A model generated the notes under the pieces. The model was given only the letters and a program-made list of their open reading frames with translations. It was not told the origin of the DNA and searched no databases. A stretch of DNA of 64,000 bases, from assembly GCA_020852055.1 (NCBI GenBank), contig JADZBP010000251.1, forward strand, positions 1 through 64,000, given 5' to 3'. The position numbers were made by a program, and so were the translations under genes. This document shows positions 61,704 to 64,000 of this stretch, piece after piece. Source of the DNA: Candidatus Latescibacterota bacterium. Lineage in GTDB: Bacteria; Latescibacterota; UBA2968; UBA8231. Each line of letters starts with the position of its first letter. Position 1 is the stretch's first letter.

Positions 61704-64000
61704 ATCCCCAACCAGTAGTTGAGCCGCACGAGGAAGAGGTTGTTGCCCTCGTCGGTGAAGCTGTCCTGCACCCCGGACAGGGGCCGCAGTTCCGGGTCCA
61801 CGGCTTCGTCCAGGTCGGCGCGGCGCGACTGCGACCAGACCAGGAAGAGGGCGCTGCCGGGCCGGTACTCCCAGCGCAGCACCATATTGCCCCGCAGCGA
61901 GCGCTGCGAGAAATCCGGGTTGTCGCTCAGGCCGGCGTACGGGGTGAAGTCGTAGGATTCGGGGCGGGCCAGCTCCTTGAGGTCGCGATAATCGCCGGTG
62001 GCCACGAAGGACTGCACGTAGGTCTGGAGGGTGAGGGTGGGCGAGAAGGCCACGTTCAGGCGGGTGGTCAGGTCGAAGGTGCGGCTCTCCAGTTGCCCGA
62101 ACACGAAGTGGTCGCTGCGGCCGTCTCTGTTGTCGTCGACGTTGGTGATCCACTGGGCAAAGCTGGACTGGGACTGGTACGAGGGGGACAGCTCCAGTTG
62201 AACATTGGGCCGGGGCCGGGCGTTGAGGCTGAACTTGATCTTCCAGTTGCCACCCCGGTCCCCGTCCACCACTTCCCCTGAAGGGTAGAATCCCAGGCTG
62301 AGTTTCTTGCGGCGGTCGGTGTCCAGATTGGCCCAGTACCAGAAGCGGGCCGGGGTGTCCATCAGCGGGCCGCCCCGGGTCGCCAGGTCGTCCTGGGCCT
62401 CGAACTCGCGGCTGAGGCCCACCTGGACGTACCAGTAATTCTTCAGATCGTGCCAGGTGTTGAAGTTCACCCCCTGCCGCAGCTTCGCCTGGTCGTAGTT
62501 CCAGTGGGTCCAGGCATTGAGGTTGAACCCCGACTTGCGGGCCAGGGCCCAGGGGTGCTGGATCTGGGCGTAGACATGCCCGCCGGTCTGGATCCAGTCG
62601 GCGCGGTCCATGTAGCCCAGGTCATTGACCTCGAAACCGGGGGAGCGGGCGTCGAAGTAGGCCTGGCCGCCGAAATGGCCGGAAAACTTGTAGAAATAGG
62701 CCGTGCCTTCGTAGCCCTTGCTCGGGTTGAGGCCGGTGCCGGCCCGGCTGCCGGCCAGGCGGGTATAGAGGCCGTAGGCGTTCTGGCGCCATTTGAGATG
62801 GCTGTCCACGCCGCCCACATAGACCGGCCGGAAACCTTCTCCATTCACCGCCGTGAGGGTTGCCCCCACCGAGGAGTTGGTGCCCAGGTCCTGCTGCACC
62901 CGTCCGACCAGGGTATTGGTCAGCGGTTCGAGCCGGTGCCGGTGCCGCCCCCCGGTTTGCGGGTCCTCGACCAGGGCGTACTCGCTGGCCGTCACCGCGT
63001 CGAGGATGCCGAAGGAGGTGCGGGAGGCGGTCTTACCCGAGAACTTGCCCGCCCCCAGGATGGTGGTGGCCTCGGGCTGGTGCAGGACCTGGCTGTCGCC
63101 GGGCGGCGCAAAACGGCCCGGCTGTCTGCCGATGCGCCGGGAGTAGAAGAGCTGGGCCGGGCTGTTGATGCCGGCGATATCCGGCTGCGGGGAGCTGAAC
63201 AGGGCGTTGCTCTCGACGAAGAAAGGACGGCGCTCCTCGTAGAAGGTTTCGAAGACACTGAGGTTGAGTACCGCCGGATCGGCCTCGACCTGGCCGAAAT
63301 CCGGGTTGACGGTGGCGTTGAGGGAGAGGTTGGAGGCCAGGCCGTAGCGCAGGTCCAGGCCCGCCGAGGAGAGCCAGTCCTGATGGCCCGACGCCCAGGA
63401 GGAGCGGCCCAGGACAAAGGGGAGGACCTCCAGGTGGGTGGGGGGCCGGATGCCGCTGATGCCTTCGAGGTGTCCGAAGCGCGAAACCCAGCCGCTGACG
63501 CCCTGGGGGGTCATGACCCAGTCGTCGCGCTCCTCCTTGCGGTTGATGATCCGCAGCACGTTCACGCCCCAGGTATAGCGGTCCTGGTAGCTGAAGCGCA
63601 GCACGTGATAGGGAATCCTGTACTCGGCGCTCCAGCCCTGCCCGTCGCGGGAAGCCTTGCCCTCCCAGACCCCGTCCCAGGTGATATCCTCCGAGGTGTC
63701 GTTGTAGAGGATGCCGTCGATGAGGCAGCCCGAGGGGCTGATCGAGAAGAAGTATCCGGTCTGGTGGTCGTGGTGCGGATCGAGGTTGACCGAGACCCGG
63801 TCGGTCTCGAAGTACTGGTCGCGCCGGACCAGGGGGGCGGTGATCTTGTCGGGCTCGCGGTCGTAGCAGCGGGCCCCGATGTAGAGGGCCTCCTCGTCGT
63901 AGGCGATCTGCACGGCGGTGCGCTCGGTGGCCGGCTTGCCTTCGTCGGGGTCCTTCTGGACGAAGTCGGTGGCGATGGGGGCCGTCTGCCAGATCGGGTC
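61700..64000 (-). CDS. DUF5916-type outer-membrane protein with N-terminal CBM9-like domain (5' end outside window)
   Basis: The track starts this gene at a GTG at 63913, but the frame stays open to base 64000 and reads as protein (DPIWQTAPIATDFVQKDPDE), so the start lies beyond the window; 766 residues are visible. The first ~190 residues are a CBM9-like sugar-binding domain (VQIAYDEEALYIGARCYDRE, ETDRVSVNLDPHHDH). The rest is the DUF5916 barrel (ATVNPDFGQVEADPAVLNLS, YEERRPFFVE, FYSRRIGRQPG) with alternating strands to the end. Members are outer-membrane proteins of FCB-like bacteria near glycan or peptidase genes; function not established. Confidence 0.9.
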   Translation of the reverse strand, partial: DPIWQTAPIATDFVQKDPDEGKPATERTAVQIAYDEEALYIGARCYDREPDKITAPLVRRDQYFETDRVSVNLDPHHDHQTGYFFSISPSGCLIDGILYNDTSEDITWDGVWEGKASRDGQGWSAEYRIPYHVLRFSYQDRYTWGVNVLRIINRKEERDDWVMTPQGVSGWVSRFGHLEGISGIRPPTHLEVLPFVLGRSSWASGHQDWLSSAGLDLRYGLASNLSLNATVNPDFGQVEADPAVLNLSVFETFYEERRPFFVESNALFSSPQPDIAGINSPAQLFYSRRIGRQPGRFAPPGDSQVLHQPEATTILGAGKFSGKTASRTSFGILDAVTASEYALVEDPQTGGRHRHRLEPLTNTLVGRVQQDLGTNSSVGATLTAVNGEGFRPVYVGGVDSHLKWRQNAYGLYTRLAGSRAGTGLNPSKGYEGTAYFYKFSGHFGGQAYFDARSPGFEVNDLGYMDRADWIQTGGHVYAQIQHPWALARKSGFNLNAWTHWNYDQAKLRQGVNFNTWHDLKNYWYVQVGLSREFEAQDDLATRGGPLMDTPARFWYWANLDTDRRKKLSLGFYPSGEVVDGDRGGNWKIKFSLNARPRPNVQLELSPSYQSQSSFAQWITNVDDNRDGRSDHFVFGQLESRTFDLTTRLNVAFSPTLTLQTYVQSFVATGDYRDLKELARPESYDFTPYAGLSDNPDFSQRSLRGNMVLRWEYRPGSALFLVWSQSRRADLDEAVDPELRPLSGVQDSFTDEGNNLFLVRLNYWLGI

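Overview
The window is GC-rich, densely coded and bacterial, with no tRNA, rRNA, CRISPR array, transposase or integrase that I could find. Several traits together suggest a heterotroph of the Latescibacterota or a similar FCB-group or candidate-phylum lineage. These are large secreted proteins ending in a FlgD-like/type A (Por secretion) sorting domain (NYPNPFNP, AYPNPF), three phytanoyl-CoA-dioxygenase-type oxygenases, three Asp-box (sialidase-fold) proteins, a DUF5916 outer-membrane protein, and many sugar-acid or keto-acid enzymes. This taxonomic placement is inference from gene content. TAA, TAG and TGA are all used as stops, so the genetic code looks standard. No gene-free stretch reaches 300 bp.

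Layout. 1-4.6 kb: the 3' part of a very large, comparatively AT-rich secreted multidomain protein and a small secreted partner, closed by a strong terminator. 4.6-9.2 kb (minus): a PhyH-purM pair behind a clear sigma70-type promoter, then a nucleoside hydrolase, GNAT and phosphodiesterase cassette. 9.4-10.7 kb: a NapH-like polyferredoxin and a DUF1330 protein. 10.7-14.3 kb (minus): an M6 metalloprotease fused to a WD40 propeller and a sorting domain. 14.4-21.5 kb (plus): an outer-membrane barrel protein, two sister sensor kinases, and two tiny membrane/coiled-coil proteins.

21.6-26.4 kb (minus): a five-gene catabolic operon (FAH-family hydrolase, two MFS transporters, PhyH, RraA-family aldolase). 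26.4-29.2 kb: a sugar N-acetyltransferase overlapping tail-to-tail with a double alpha/beta-hydrolase. 29.4-32.0 kb (plus): GyrI-like, PhyH-HEAT fusion, SRAP. 32.0-37.3 kb: an ABC-2 exporter, a SirB1 protein and a third sensor kinase with receiver. 37.4-53.6 kb: the main catabolic island. A DapA-like lyase gene faces an SSS symporter, a small accessory protein, an Asp-box protein and two dehydrogenases. From a back-to-back promoter the other way runs a complete Dpp-type ABC importer with two paralogous binding proteins (the second broken by one amber codon) and two more Asp-box proteins. The Asp-box proteins lack signal peptides, so I infer that an acidic or glycosylated substrate is imported first and then processed inside the cell.

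53.6-59.9 kb: a tiny four-cysteine protein, an Ldh-family dehydrogenase, and a lactonase + YagTSR-type molybdenum hydroxylase operon that could oxidise a sugar or aldehyde and open the resulting lactone. 60.0-61.7 kb: a divergent regulatory switch (a small HTH protein facing an XRE regulator and an ImmA/IrrE-type peptidase) with two face-to-face promoters, a perfect operator-like palindrome and direct repeats. 61.7-64.0 kb: a DUF5916 outer-membrane protein that runs off the window.
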